In this document: piece after piece, positions 53,447-63,064 of the stretch | How positions within the stretch are numbered: position 1 is the first letter of the stretch | Layout of the letters: the number at the start of each line of letters is the position of its first letter | From: Candidatus Harpocratesius repetitus | GTDB taxonomy: Archaea > Asgardarchaeota > Lokiarchaeia > Sigyniarchaeales > Promethearchaeaceae | Assembly (NCBI GenBank): GCA_021498095.1 | Contig: JAIZWK010000001.1 | Location: forward strand, 1,847,666-1,911,665 | Direction of reading: 5' to 3' | DNA: 64,000 bases | Translations under genes and position numbers: made by a program | Notes under the pieces: generated by a model | What the model saw: only the letters and a program-made list of their open reading frames with translations | Told to the model about the DNA's origin: nothing | Databases searched by the model: none

Positions 53447-55783
53447 TTATGAGTGTAAAGACTTTTTGTTAGAATCTTTTTGCTTAATTGATGTAAGGAC
53501 TTGTTTTAACTGGTCAATTGTATAAGGTTTTTTCAAAAATCCATCAAATCCATACTCTCTAAAATTTGCAATTATAGGATCCGTAGAATAACCGCTTGAA
53601 ACAATAACAGGTATGGTTGAATCGACCTCTTTTATCATTTGAACTATTGTTTCACCACCTACATCTCCTGGAATAGTAAGATCAGTAATGATCACATCAA
53701 AAATTTCATTTGAATCTAAGGATTTTTTTAATTGAATCAAAGTTTCTTTACTGGAATAAACAGATACTAAATTTATTCCTAGATGATCGCAAAATCGTTG
53801 CATAATATTATGAATTGATTTATCATCATCGAGGAAAAGAATTTTTTTAATTTGCATGATTGGTAACAAGGATTTTGGAGAAGACGCAGAGATTTGCTGC
53901 TTTTTTAATATTGGTAATAAAATAAGGAACACGGTTCCTTCATGCTCAATTGAACGAAATGTTAGAAAACCTTCATGATTTTTAATAATTGAATAAGCTG
54001 TGGCTAAACCTAATCCTGATCCTGTGGGTTTAGTTGAAAAATATGGTTCAAATATGTGCTTTTGAAGATCATTAGGAATTCCTTCTCCAGTATCTTCAAT
54101 TTCAATCTGAATATATTCTCCTGGTGTTAAAGGAATGACATCATCGTATGAAATTTTCACCGTATGGGCTCTAACATATAAATTTCCTCCATTAGGCATC
54201 GCTTGGAGTGCATTTATCACTAAATTATTAATTACCTGCGACACTTGAATTCCATCAATCTGAGTATTAGGTAGATTTTTCGAAATTTCAAAATGATACT
54301 TTACTTTTGATCCCCTAAGAACAAATTTCGTAGTATCATAAAGAATGTCTTTAATTGATTCAAATTTTTTAACTGGAACTCCACCTTTTGAGAATGTTAA
54401 AAGTTGATTTGTCAAATCTCTTGCTCTAAATGTTGCTTTTTCTAAATCCGCTAACAATTCTGAATTCTCTTTATTTTCTTGTTTTTTACAGTTCAATTGT
54501 AAAAGATTAATTGTTCCTAAAATACTTGTCAATATATTGTTAAAATCATGAGCAATTCCTCCAGCTAAAAGACCAATTGATTCAATTTTTTCTCTATGGA
54601 TCTGTTCTTCAATTTCTCGTTTTCGACGTGAAATATCCCGAATTATTGCTGTAGCATTAATCACTTTATTTCCTTTATATGAAAATCTGGAATTAATTTC
54701 AACGAAAATTTTCTCACCGTTCTTTTTAATCATTTCAATCTCATAGAAAGTTCGAGTTAGGTGACCTGAAAATTTAAGATCTCCCATTTTATCCATGCGA
54801 TCCCAATATTGATTATCAACAAATTCTCGAAAGTCATGACCAATCATCTCATTCCGAGAATAACCCAATATTTCTTCACAAGCAGGGTTAATTTCGATTA
54901 CAATACGCTCTGTATTAACCAAAATAATCATGTCGCTTGCATCTTCAACAATTTTGCGATATTCATTTGCCTTATCTTCTGCAATTGCTTCTGCTAATTT
55001 TTGTGCTGTAATATCTCGAAATGTGGTTAAATATTCTCCTTGACCAATTTTTATTTCTTCTAATATTGCCCATTTTATTTCTCCATTATGGCATACAATT
55101 TGTCGTTCACGGGCAATATCTGATGAATCTTGATGTTTATCTCCTTCTACTTTGACTTGTGCTCTGTATTTTGGATCAGGATATGCCAATTCGATCCATT
55201 TTTGATTATTAGGGATATCTTTAAGGGTATAACCAAAAGTTTCTTCAAATTTTTTATTTACATATAATATTTCTTGATTTTGATTTGAAATCACAAGAGG
55301 AATAGGTAAATGATGAACAATTCGTTGATAACGCTCTTGTGTTTGTTTCAGAGATTGTTGTGTTTGGAATTTTTCTGAAATATCTTCTAAAATAGTTATA
55401 AAATATTCTTCTGATATTGGAATATCTTGGAAAATAATTGATTTGATTGTTCCATTTTTACATTTTACATGTTGTAATCTTTTAGGTGTTGTATCTTCGA
55501 GTATCTTATTAAAGTGGTTTAGAATTTCAGGAATTGTATCTTGAATTATCTTTCGGTAATCTTCTTCAGGATATGCTTGTTCTTCCCACATTTTTGTCGT
55601 TGAAACATCTTCTAGTGTATAACCTAATAAAATTGTAAATTGAGGATTTACATATAAATTATGATCTTCCTTATCTGAAATGACCGCAGCATAAGGAAAT
55701 TTGCTTAAAAAGTATTTTATAGCCTCAAATGATGGATTTGATTTATTCATCGTAAATAGTTTCCTTATTTTTTGCAGAATCAA
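53447..55783 (-). CDS. Hybrid sensor histidine kinase (three PAS, HisKA, HATPase, receiver)
   Basis: 778 residues. Three PAS domains at about 20-130, 145-262 and 272-390, the last with IVEDASDMIILVNTERIVIE. The dimerisation helix has LAGGIAHDFNNILTSILG with the phospho-His near 411. ATPase boxes follow: NNLVINALQAMPNGG (N), DTGEGIP (G1, ~564) and GSGLGLATAYSI (G2). The receiver domain (~650-770) has FLDDD, the phosphorylated Asp in IITDLTIPG (~697) and a conserved Lys in GFLKKPY. No transmembrane segment, so a cytosolic sensor. No output protein is adjacent; signal unknown. Confidence 0.93.
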   Translation of the reverse strand: MILQKIRKLFTMNKSNPSFEAIKYFLSKFPYAAVISDKEDHNLYVNPQFTILLGYTLEDVSTTKMWEEQAYPEEDYRKIIQDTIPEILNHFNKILEDTTPKRLQHVKCKNGTIKSIIFQDIPISEEYFITILEDISEKFQTQQSLKQTQERYQRIVHHLPIPLVISNQNQEILYVNKKFEETFGYTLKDIPNNQKWIELAYPDPKYRAQVKVEGDKHQDSSDIARERQIVCHNGEIKWAILEEIKIGQGEYLTTFRDITAQKLAEAIAEDKANEYRKIVEDASDMIILVNTERIVIEINPACEEILGYSRNEMIGHDFREFVDNQYWDRMDKMGDLKFSGHLTRTFYEIEMIKKNGEKIFVEINSRFSYKGNKVINATAIIRDISRRKREIEEQIHREKIESIGLLAGGIAHDFNNILTSILGTINLLQLNCKKQENKENSELLADLEKATFRARDLTNQLLTFSKGGVPVKKFESIKDILYDTTKFVLRGSKVKYHFEISKNLPNTQIDGIQVSQVINNLVINALQAMPNGGNLYVRAHTVKISYDDVIPLTPGEYIQIEIEDTGEGIPNDLQKHIFEPYFSTKPTGSGLGLATAYSIIKNHEGFLTFRSIEHEGTVFLILLPILKKQQISASSPKSLLPIMQIKKILFLDDDKSIHNIMQRFCDHLGINLVSVYSSKETLIQLKKSLDSNEIFDVIITDLTIPGDVGGETIVQMIKEVDSTIPVIVSSGYSTDPIIANFREYGFDGFLKKPYTIDQLKQVLTSIKQKDSNKKSLHS

Positions 55784-56012
55784 TTATTTACTGTTTATTC
55801 CCATGATAATTGTTTGTTGTTATTTTTATTTTTTTTTACATTAACGATGTAATTGGTTTTTTATAGTTTTTCTTGTCTTGAAATTTTTATAAAATCTCAA
55901 TTTTGATTCAATTTCGGTAGAATTGTTCATATTTTACTTCTTTGCAGGGGTGCATTGCAATTTTGAGAGATAAAGGGAATAATTTAAAAGCTACGCTTTC
56001 TTACCCTTGGAT

Positions 56013-57317
56013 ATGATCTCAAATCTTCGGGGAAATCCATCGGCTACCACCGATATCGGAAAAATTATTCCCAATCAGATTAATCCACAGTTACTTTTAG
56101 ATATTGCGGAAGTGGTAGATCCTTTGGTTTCCCAAAAATTGCCTCAGAAGCGAAGTGGATTTTCCTACACCATCTTCGTTTTATTTGCATGTTGTATGCA
56201 AATTTTAAGACTTTCGCCCCGACACACATCAGAAATTTTCCAAGAAAAGTGTTCTCGCGCTCAAATTTCATTTCAATCCTACTCAGGTACCAAATTTTCA
56301 AATGGCAAACAACGGAGATTCTTCCCTGATCAACCTGCTTTTTCTCGATGTCTCCAAACCTTGTCTAAGTTAGATTTAGTTGAAGAATTTTGGAATTCTG
56401 TACTTTTAACACATATATTAATTCTCAAATCTTTGAAAATTGTAGGTTCAGATCTAAAGTTAATAGCAGATTATACTGATACACCGTGCAAGAAAAATGA
56501 AGACGATCCATATTGTTTCGGAAAAAAAGAAGGTAAAACAGTTCATCGAACGCTTAGTTTTTCCGTTATTTCAGGTGATTTTCATCAAATGATTGCTAAT
56601 TTCAAGATTAAAAAGCGTCAAGATAAACTCCTCTTGTTTCACAATGTCCATGAGATGCTAATTTCTAACTGCTTTTCCATAAAATATGTTATGCTTGACA
56701 GAGGTTTTTATCGTAAACGAATACTAAAGTTCTTTCAGCGGAAGCACATAACCGTGATTATGCCAGGAAGAAAATGTACGCAGACAAAACAAAAAATTAT
56801 GAACTAATTGAATGGAATTGGCAAAAAATACTGCAAAGGTGTAATTAAGGGTAAATACGTAAAAAAAGAGGGGTTTTCACCCATTAAATTCGATCTTCTG
56901 CTTGTTGCTAAACGCAGATTTAATTTAAAAGAAATCATTCAAGATTTTAATCAAAAAAAGATCAGTGAACAAGTCGCCAGCAGCCGTATTTTTCCCCTAA
57001 TTGTTATGTTCTGCTCAAAATCAGGCATAAAAACCCTACACGGCAATGAGAATTATATCCGAGATCTTTATCGCCAGAGATGGTTGATAGAAATCGCATT
57101 TCGTGAAATGAATCGGTTAGGTATTGCACAAAAGGTGCAAGATCGCAATATCCGGCTGAATATTATGGGAATGCGGTGCTTCTTGTACAATATATGGCAG
57201 ACACAACGATTTCTAACAAAGAAAAGCGATCCTTCTGCAGCAGATTTAGAATTGAATGAATTTCTTAGAAAAATCATGCATAATTTACGCATTTACCAAC
57301 ATTCCATCCAAATTTAA
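56013..57317 (+). pseudogene. IS4-like DDE transposase interrupted by one stop codon
   Basis: A ~435-residue transposase frame starting at ATG 56013 (or TTG 56007). It is broken only by an in-frame TAA at 56805-56807; the frame is unchanged on both sides. The DDE residues can be placed: Asp in LIADYTDTPC, Asp in VMLDRGFY, and Glu in YRQRWLIEIAFRE. The layout is that of IS4/ISH3-like enzymes with the catalytic Glu in a YxxRWxIE block. I could not find terminal inverted repeats or a target duplication, so element ends are undefined. G+C is slightly higher than the flanks. Probably an inactive copy. Confidence 0.85.
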
Positions 57318-57656
57318 AATTTGTCGATCAGAAATTTAGAACTTTTTTTATCAAGTTCAACTATAATTTGATTAAAAATAGTCAAAAATCGACCCATAAT
57401 TATATTTTCTAAAGTTCATTTTTGCCGACTGAAATAATTCTTGGATAAGTTTGATTATTGTCGGAAGATGAAAGATTAAAATTGGAATTCTGTCAAAAAT
57501 AAAGAAGTTGCTAGAACCTCATAAATTCTTAAAATGAAATAATTCCTTACTTTTATAATTTTTAATCGTCTTTTTTTTAAGAGATTTATACAAAACAAAA
57601 TTAATTCATAATATTTTTACCATCAAATTACTATTTATCTTTTGGTGCTATATAAA
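57318..57656. other. Region of about 340 bp downstream of the transposase
   Basis: AT-rich, without an open frame. It should contain the right end of the insertion sequence and the promoter of the ODP-like gene. Short words such as GCCGAC and GTCGG occur here, but no convincing inverted repeat pairs with the left flank. Confidence 0.4.
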
Positions 57657-58382
57657 ATGGAAAACAATAAAGCAATTCAAGTTAATGACGGTATATATTG
57701 GGTTGGATTTGGAGATCCTAAAGCAGGTTTTTCTAATAATCCATACTTGCTGATTGAAGGCGATTCGGTTGTTTTATTTGATCCTGGCTCACGTCTTCCA
57801 GAACATTTTAATATTGTTAAACAGAAAATCGAATCCGTTATTCCAATAGAGAAAATTAATTATATCGTTGTTCATCATCAAGATCCAGATTTGGCCGCTT
57901 CAATTCCCTTATTTGAAGATATTATTGGCGTGGATAATTTTGAGATAATTTCCACTCTTAGAACCTCATTACTTTTACCATATTATGGATTTCGTACAGA
58001 AATCACAACAATTGAAGATGGGGATATCTTACAATTAGATAACGGAAGAGAATTGATGTTTATTACATCTCCCTATCTTCATTTTGCAGGTGCGCATGTC
58101 TCATATGATATGAAGACAAAAACGCTCTTTTCTAGCGATATTTTTGCTGCCTTTTCAGTAGATTGGCATCTATATGCTAATGAAAATTACATCGAAGCCA
58201 TGCGGATATTTCATGAACCATATATTGCACATAAGTCTGCTATAGAAAGTTTTGCAAATAAAATCAAGGATTTCGAAATTAAAATGATCTGTCCGCAACA
58301 TGGATCAATTATCAAAGAAGAATTTATTCCAAAGTGTGTTGAAGCACTTTTAAATTTCGAGGTGGGGTCATGGCTGATTTAA
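57657..58382 (+). CDS. ODP-like diiron metallo-beta-lactamase-fold protein
   Basis: About 241 residues from ATG 57657 (MENNKAIQVNDGIYWVG). The fold follows the flavodiiron protein core without the flavodoxin part: NPYLLIEGDSVVLFDPGS, then VVHHQDPDLAASIP (first metal site), SPYLHFAGAHVSYD, LFSSDIFAAF and CPQHGSII. This matches ODP, an oxygen-binding diiron protein linked to chemotaxis in bacteria. The residue at the first site is HHQDPD, as in ODP, in place of HxExD. It overlaps the next gene by 13 bp, so they are co-translated. Oxygen or NO sensing is inferred. Confidence 0.8.
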   Translation: MENNKAIQVNDGIYWVGFGDPKAGFSNNPYLLIEGDSVVLFDPGSRLPEHFNIVKQKIESVIPIEKINYIVVHHQDPDLAASIPLFEDIIGVDNFEIISTLRTSLLLPYYGFRTEITTIEDGDILQLDNGRELMFITSPYLHFAGAHVSYDMKTKTLFSSDIFAAFSVDWHLYANENYIEAMRIFHEPYIAHKSAIESFANKIKDFEIKMICPQHGSIIKEEFIPKCVEALLNFEVGSWLI

Positions 58383-58705
58383 ATTTAGATGATAAAAAAC
58401 TAATGGATTTTATAAATTTAATGGTCACCCGTGGATTAGGTTTATACGGACAGGAATTAATGGCTAAAATTTGCTATGAATCTGGTATTGCTTTAACTGA
58501 TCAGAATGAAATTGACTGGTTAGAAGATAATCACATTCAAGCAGTGAATAAACTACTTGTTAATTATGGTTCTCGTAATCTTCCTGCAAAAATGACAGCT
58601 ATTGTATTAGCCAGACAAAATCAAATTCCTGTACCAGAAGAATTATTGACGAAGAGAAGCTCAAAAAAGAGAAGAAGTATTTTCAAGCGATTTCGGAGAA
58701 AATAA
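58370..58705 (+). CDS. Small helical partner of the ODP-like protein
   Basis: 111 residues. The ATG lies inside the end of the ODP-like gene, with GAGGTG as ribosome-binding site. It is helical (LMDFINLMVTRGLGLYGQEL, then DNHIQAVNKLLVNYG), with a strongly basic tail (KRSSKKRRSIFKRFRRK). No family was recognised. The overlap suggests it works with the diiron protein, perhaps linking it to nucleic acid or membrane through the basic tail; this is inference. Confidence 0.6.
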   Translation: MADLNLDDKKLMDFINLMVTRGLGLYGQELMAKICYESGIALTDQNEIDWLEDNHIQAVNKLLVNYGSRNLPAKMTAIVLARQNQIPVPEELLTKRSSKKRRSIFKRFRRK

Positions 58706-58800
58706 TATTTCAACAGAATATATTAAATATTTATAATTTTTTTTAATTCAATTTATTTTTTTAACCATTTTAATTAAAGTTATTATAGGAACTACTTGCA

Positions 58801-60048
58801 ATGCATCAAAAATACCAAGTCGAAAAAGCTTTTGTATTTGACCAATACGGCTTAGCTAAAGTTATGTTTGATTTTAACCAAAATCAATTGGTACTTGATG
58901 AAATCCTCTTATCTGGATTTCTAAGTGCTATTGATGGTTTTTCTCAAAATATTTTCCAGAATAAATCCAGTCATTTTGTTATTGATACTGGTTCACAAAA
59001 AATTTCTCTATTCAAATCTGAAGGATTGATTATTGCTATAATCTCAGATCAAGATTTAATATTATATAAAGATCAAATTCTCTCCCTTCTTTCTTATTTT
59101 GCTTCAAATTATCCAATAGATTCAAATTCACGCCAAGATCCAGAACTATATGAAGATTTTAAAATTAAGCTTATCTATATTTTATTTCAAAAACCAATCT
59201 CAGTGGATTGGATTCCTGTTTTAGATATTAATGATCAAAATATATCAGAATGGAAGCATCTTCAACAAAAATTCCCAATATTAACAGAAGTCGATGGTAA
59301 AACAGAGATCCAAAATCTTCCAGGGTTTTCTCGAGATCAAGAACAGACTATTTTAGAAGTTTTTAATTATTGTTCCTATCAACAAATGCTACATTTTGAT
59401 ATGATGATTGAAGAACGCGATTATGTATGTGGAAGCGAAAAGCTTATTGATCTTCTTAATGGCAAATCGAATGAATATAAAATTTTAAAAAACAAATATC
59501 AAAGCTTTGAATTCATCGATCTATTATCTGATTTAAAATCTCATCAAGCAGTATTTCGATTACAATCTAAATATGGTAAAGATATCTTGGATGTTCTTAA
59601 TGGTTTAGAGCAATCCGGATATATTATATTGATTCCTGATAACCAACGTAAAATTTTGCTGCTAGTTGATTTAGTTGAAGAATTTTTACAAATTTTACAG
59701 TCAATAGTTAAACCAAAGAAATTTTCCGTAGATCTTCGCTTTTTACTAGATAAGTTAGATTTTCCTGAAATTACTTCTCGCATTCAAATTGATTCACGCC
59801 CAATTTGGATAAAAAAGGATGATATATTGAGCCAATATTCAACTCCTAACGAAATGGCTCATTTCATGGATATTTGGATTACATTTGAGCGTACATTGGT
59901 TGATTTCTATTATTCAAAATATAAACGACAATTGAATACAATAATACATGAAAAACTGATTAATCATTATCTTAATATTATTCATCCGCAAGATTTGAAT
60001 ATTTTAAATCCGTTTTTGACAGCAATTGAGGGTGCCTGCTTAGATTAA
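58801..60048 (+). CDS. Protein with longin-like N-terminal domain, 415 residues
   Basis: Residues 1-110 read like a longin or roadblock-type fold: VEKAFVFDQYGLAKVMFDF, then LDEILLSGFLSAIDGFSQNI, and then a strand pair ending in EGLIIAIISDQDLILY. This pattern is widespread in Asgard proteins that pair with small GTPases. The remaining 300 residues are helical and unassigned, with possible winged-helix stretches near LIDLLNGKSNEYKILKNKY. No membrane span. It follows the ODP pair by about 95 bp. The longin-like call is from sequence pattern only and needs profile confirmation. Confidence 0.55.
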   Translation: MHQKYQVEKAFVFDQYGLAKVMFDFNQNQLVLDEILLSGFLSAIDGFSQNIFQNKSSHFVIDTGSQKISLFKSEGLIIAIISDQDLILYKDQILSLLSYFASNYPIDSNSRQDPELYEDFKIKLIYILFQKPISVDWIPVLDINDQNISEWKHLQQKFPILTEVDGKTEIQNLPGFSRDQEQTILEVFNYCSYQQMLHFDMMIEERDYVCGSEKLIDLLNGKSNEYKILKNKYQSFEFIDLLSDLKSHQAVFRLQSKYGKDILDVLNGLEQSGYIILIPDNQRKILLLVDLVEEFLQILQSIVKPKKFSVDLRFLLDKLDFPEITSRIQIDSRPIWIKKDDILSQYSTPNEMAHFMDIWITFERTLVDFYYSKYKRQLNTIIHEKLINHYLNIIHPQDLNILNPFLTAIEGACLD

Positions 60049-60084
60049 CTTATCTAATAAAAAGTTAATTAATGATTAAAGCAA

Positions 60085-60106
60085 TATCTTGCAGAAATGC
60101 AAGATA
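60085..60106. terminator. Hairpin with 8-bp stem after the longin-like gene
   Basis: TATCTTGC and GCAAGATA pair perfectly around the loop AGAAAT. It is 37 bp past the stop of the gene at 58801 and 44 bp before the PAP2 gene. It has no T-run directly after it, so it may be a transcript 3' end structure or a regulatory hairpin in the leader of the next gene. Confidence 0.45.
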
Positions 60107-60149
60107 CCTTAAGCTAATTTTTATATAGTTTCTTGATGAATAAATATTT

Positions 60150-61253
60150 ATGCCAACAAATGAATTATCACATTCCAATTATTCTACCAGTCCACACCAT
60201 CGACTTAATTCGAAGAACATTTGGATTATTAGCTCAATTATTGCTGCAATTGTTATTATCGGAATCGTTTTAATAAAAATTGGCTTCAATGAGCCCCTTT
60301 ACAGCCAGAATCCAACTATTTATTCGATTTTTAAAGTGATTACTGAATTCGGTGGTGATTATGCCTATATTTTCTTCTTTTTATTGATTTACCTCACAAT
60401 TGATAAAGAATTTGCCGAAAGGATTATCTTTAATTTTCTGATTTCACTCAACTTTACAAATTTCTTTAAACTTACATTTCAAGATCCGCGTCCAAGTACA
60501 AGCACAATTGAAGCAAGTTATGGTTTTCCAAGCGGGCATACTACAGGAACTCTCTCTTTTTGGGGATATGTTGCTTTAAATGTGCAGGAATTTGAATCAA
60601 AACGGTCTAAGTGGCTGGTTGGAATAGGAACAACTTTGTTAATAATATTAGTCCCAATTTCAAGATTAGTGATTGGTGTGCACGATTTAGGTGATATTAT
60701 TGGAGGCGTTGGTTTAGCGGGGTTTTTACTCTTATTGTATTCATATTGGGAACCAAAAATTAGTGTTGCACCTTGGTCGATGGGAAAACGAATCTGGATT
60801 GGAGTCATCTCTGGTCTTTTAATGTGGTTGATTTGCTCTCTTTTACTTTATTGGATTCATCCTAGTGCTTTATGGGAACAAGTAGAAGATATGGCTCAAC
60901 CTGCTGGTCTTTTTATTGGATTAAGTATTACAATTCCTATCGAACACCATTACATTCAATATAATCCGAAAGCACTTTCAGTCAATCAGAAAATTATTGC
61001 AGGAACAATTGGGATTGTTATTGGGATTGCATTTTATTTTGGATTAAGCATTTTATTCGGACTCTTTCCTGATACATGGAATCCTATCATGAGGGGAGTT
61101 CGCTATTTTCTTTTTGCCATTGTACTCGGTTTAGGTCTTCCAAGCTTTTTCGTTTGGTTATTTGAATATTTGAAAAAATCAAATGAAAAGAATTTGGTAG
61201 AAATTTCTACAGAAGATTCTACAAAAGATTCGAGAAAAAATTCTGAAAATTAA
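60150..61253 (+). CDS. PAP2-family membrane phosphatase
   Basis: 367 residues, with about eight transmembrane segments. All three PAP2 signature parts are present: KLTFQDPRP, FPSGHT and SRLVIGVHDLGDIIGG. These enzymes remove phosphate from lipid phosphates or polyprenyl pyrophosphate at the membrane. The C-terminal half (four further membrane segments) exceeds the basic domain, as in archaeal and SPP-like members. A Ser/Asp/Lys-rich tail overlaps the convergent nucleoside-phosphorylase gene by 4 bp. Confidence 0.9.
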   Translation: MPTNELSHSNYSTSPHHRLNSKNIWIISSIIAAIVIIGIVLIKIGFNEPLYSQNPTIYSIFKVITEFGGDYAYIFFFLLIYLTIDKEFAERIIFNFLISLNFTNFFKLTFQDPRPSTSTIEASYGFPSGHTTGTLSFWGYVALNVQEFESKRSKWLVGIGTTLLIILVPISRLVIGVHDLGDIIGGVGLAGFLLLLYSYWEPKISVAPWSMGKRIWIGVISGLLMWLICSLLLYWIHPSALWEQVEDMAQPAGLFIGLSITIPIEHHYIQYNPKALSVNQKIIAGTIGIVIGIAFYFGLSILFGLFPDTWNPIMRGVRYFLFAIVLGLGLPSFFVWLFEYLKKSNEKNLVEISTEDSTKDSRKNSEN

Positions 61254-62107
61254 AGTTCATACATCTTTTTTATAATTTCAGGAATTAATAACCGCTTTAT
61301 TTCTCTCTTTTTTTCTTTATCTACTTTAGTTCGCCCACTAAACAGCGATTTTTTAGTAATGGTATTATCTGAAACTAATAACAAGGCTCCTGCAGGGATT
61401 TTTGCTTCCTTCATTATATGAAAAAAGATTGCAGTTTCCATCTCAATTCCAATGCATCCCATGTTCACAAATTCTTCAATATGTGCAAACTGCCCTACAA
61501 TTGTATCACTACTGAATATTTTCCCCAAATGTAATCCGATCTTCTCTGAATGCTTCTCATCCTGTATTGAATTCTGTTTCTGGATTATAGAATTTGCAGC
61601 AATTTGAAGTTTGGTCGTGATTTGCGAATCCGGTATTGAAATTTGACCAAAATAATCTTTTTCACTAAGCCGGTTTGGTGAAAGATAGCGTGAAAAACCT
61701 AAACCTGATATTGATTCAGTTGGTATTGCAAGATCACCAATATTAAGATGAGGAACTAAGCCACCAAGTGAACCAATAAACAAGACTTCTTCACAATGAA
61801 CTGATGGGAGTGTGAGCAAAAATGCAATATCTCCAAATAATGGTGCCCCTATACCCGTTTTTATGAATGTAAACGATGTTTCATCCAAAGAAATCTGCCA
61901 TACACGATTAGTAACAAGCGTTTTTTGATCAGGCCAAATTTCTTTAAAAAATTCTGGTTCCCAATAGGGTGCCATAATCACTTTTGAAAGAATCTCATCT
62001 GGTTTGCATCCTAAAAAGGATTGGATAATTTGATGATCGTTTATATTGTATTTCTGCAAGCTTTTTGATAACCATCGGGACATCGAGCTATTTTTATATT
62101 CATTCAT
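61250..62107 (-). CDS. Nucleoside phosphorylase (PNP/uridine phosphorylase family)
   Basis: About 285 residues from ATG 62107 (MNEYKNSSMSRW); a TTG at 62140 would extend it. The family pattern includes the VLFIGSLGGLVPHLNIGDLA block, the SISGLGFSRY loop, and GCIGIEMETAIFFHIMKEAK near the end, the nucleoside-binding MET motif. A final SDN with a following helix is usual. These enzymes split nucleosides with phosphate in salvage. Which base is used cannot be told. Convergent with the PAP2 gene. Confidence 0.87.
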   Translation of the reverse strand: MNEYKNSSMSRWLSKSLQKYNINDHQIIQSFLGCKPDEILSKVIMAPYWEPEFFKEIWPDQKTLVTNRVWQISLDETSFTFIKTGIGAPLFGDIAFLLTLPSVHCEEVLFIGSLGGLVPHLNIGDLAIPTESISGLGFSRYLSPNRLSEKDYFGQISIPDSQITTKLQIAANSIIQKQNSIQDEKHSEKIGLHLGKIFSSDTIVGQFAHIEEFVNMGCIGIEMETAIFFHIMKEAKIPAGALLLVSDNTITKKSLFSGRTKVDKEKKREIKRLLIPEIIKKMYEL

Positions 62108-62262
62108 TATTAGTAAAGAAAATATTTTTAATGATTTCAATCTTTGGAAGAAGATTTACATTCGGTTGATGAATATTTTTGATTTCAATTTAAAATTGGA
62201 ATAAATAATGATCACTTTTATAAATAGGAGTATTTAAATTTGTAAAACACAATATTGTAGAC

Positions 62263-62874
62263 ATGGAAGCGCAACCGTCATCTAATTTAGGTAAAAGCGG
62301 ATTGGAATTAGATAAACTTGATGAAGCTTTAAAATTAGTTCGTACAACTAAAACTAATATATCACATCTATTTAATGAACTTGAAAGAGTGATTTCTACG
62401 ACTAAACTGGACATAATTGAATTACGGGAACAGCAAGAATATTTAGAAGAAGAAAAGATTCGATTACAAAAAAAAGCTCAAGATCAACAAAAAGCTATCT
62501 CTGGTTTAACACAAGAACAGCATCAACTACTCGAAGAATATGCAAACGTCAAGCTTGAACTTGAAAAACTCACAAAATTAGCAAGTGGGGATGAAAATGT
62601 GAGTATTCAAGACATGCGCGCCACTTTAGCCATATACACATCCTTATTCAGTGAAGTATATTCCACAGAAGCTCATTTTAAGATTTTACTATTGTTACAT
62701 GGTGAATCAGGAGAAATGACTATAGAACAATTGAAAAACGCATCAGGTATTGGGGGGGCGATCATTCTTCGAGCTTGTCACGAACTACATAAAGCCAATT
62801 TGATTCATTTTGATTTTGAAACAAAAACTGCTACTCTCGTTAATCGCCTATTTCCAGAACGTAAATCAAATTAA
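62263..62874 (+). CDS. Coiled-coil protein with C-terminal winged-helix-like domain
   Basis: 203 residues. The first ~120 are helical coiled coil (LDKLDEALKLVRTTKTNISH, then EEEKIRLQKKAQDQQKAI). The C-terminal ~75 residues look like a winged helix: SEVYSTEAHFKILLLLHGES, then MTIEQLKNASGIGGAIILRA and a wing ending in TATLVNRLF. No specific family. A transcription factor or chromatin-related scaffold is plausible. It precedes tRNA-Arg by about 60 bp. Confidence 0.65.
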   Translation: MEAQPSSNLGKSGLELDKLDEALKLVRTTKTNISHLFNELERVISTTKLDIIELREQQEYLEEEKIRLQKKAQDQQKAISGLTQEQHQLLEEYANVKLELEKLTKLASGDENVSIQDMRATLAIYTSLFSEVYSTEAHFKILLLLHGESGEMTIEQLKNASGIGGAIILRACHELHKANLIHFDFETKTATLVNRLFPERKSN

Positions 62875-62934
62875 GAAGATGAAAAATTATAACTTATCAA
62901 AAAATTCAAAAAGAATAATTAATTTTATTATAAT

Positions 62935-63041
62935 GGGTCCGTAGTCTAGCTTGGATAGGGCGGCAGCCTTCGGAGCTGCATGTCAAGGGTTCAAATATTA
63001 AATTTTCTTTTAGAAAATTATTGAAAATCCCTCCGGGCCCA
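62935..63041 (+). tRNA. tRNA-Arg(TCG) with 32-nt intron in the T loop
   Basis: The acceptor GGGTCCG/CGGGCCC, D stem (with A14, GG18-19, A21) and anticodon stem GCAGC/GCTGC with loop CTTCGGA all fit; anticodon TCG reads Arg CGA. The T arm is interrupted: AAGGG-TTCAAAT is followed by 32 extra nt (62997-63028) and then CCCTC. Removing them restores a seven-base T loop and a 75-nt tRNA with A73. The intron folds as AATTTTCT/AGAAAATT. Splice positions can shift by up to four bases (AAAT at both ends). The A49:C65 mismatch is noted. Confidence 0.88.
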
Positions 63042-63055
63042 TTTTTATTTATTAG

Positions 63056-63064
63056 TTTTTTTTT
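63056..63064 (+). terminator. T-run terminator of tRNA-Arg
   Basis: Nine consecutive T lie 15 bp past the tRNA end, after another T-rich stretch at 63042-63050. Oligo-T on the non-template strand is the usual archaeal intrinsic stop signal. Confidence 0.5.

Noticed and set aside
55800..57640. Terminal inverted repeats of the insertion sequence, and kinship of its flank with the 316-bp repeats
   Set aside because: Only words of five to seven bases (for example GTCGG, GCCGAC) are shared. No pair long enough to define ends was found.
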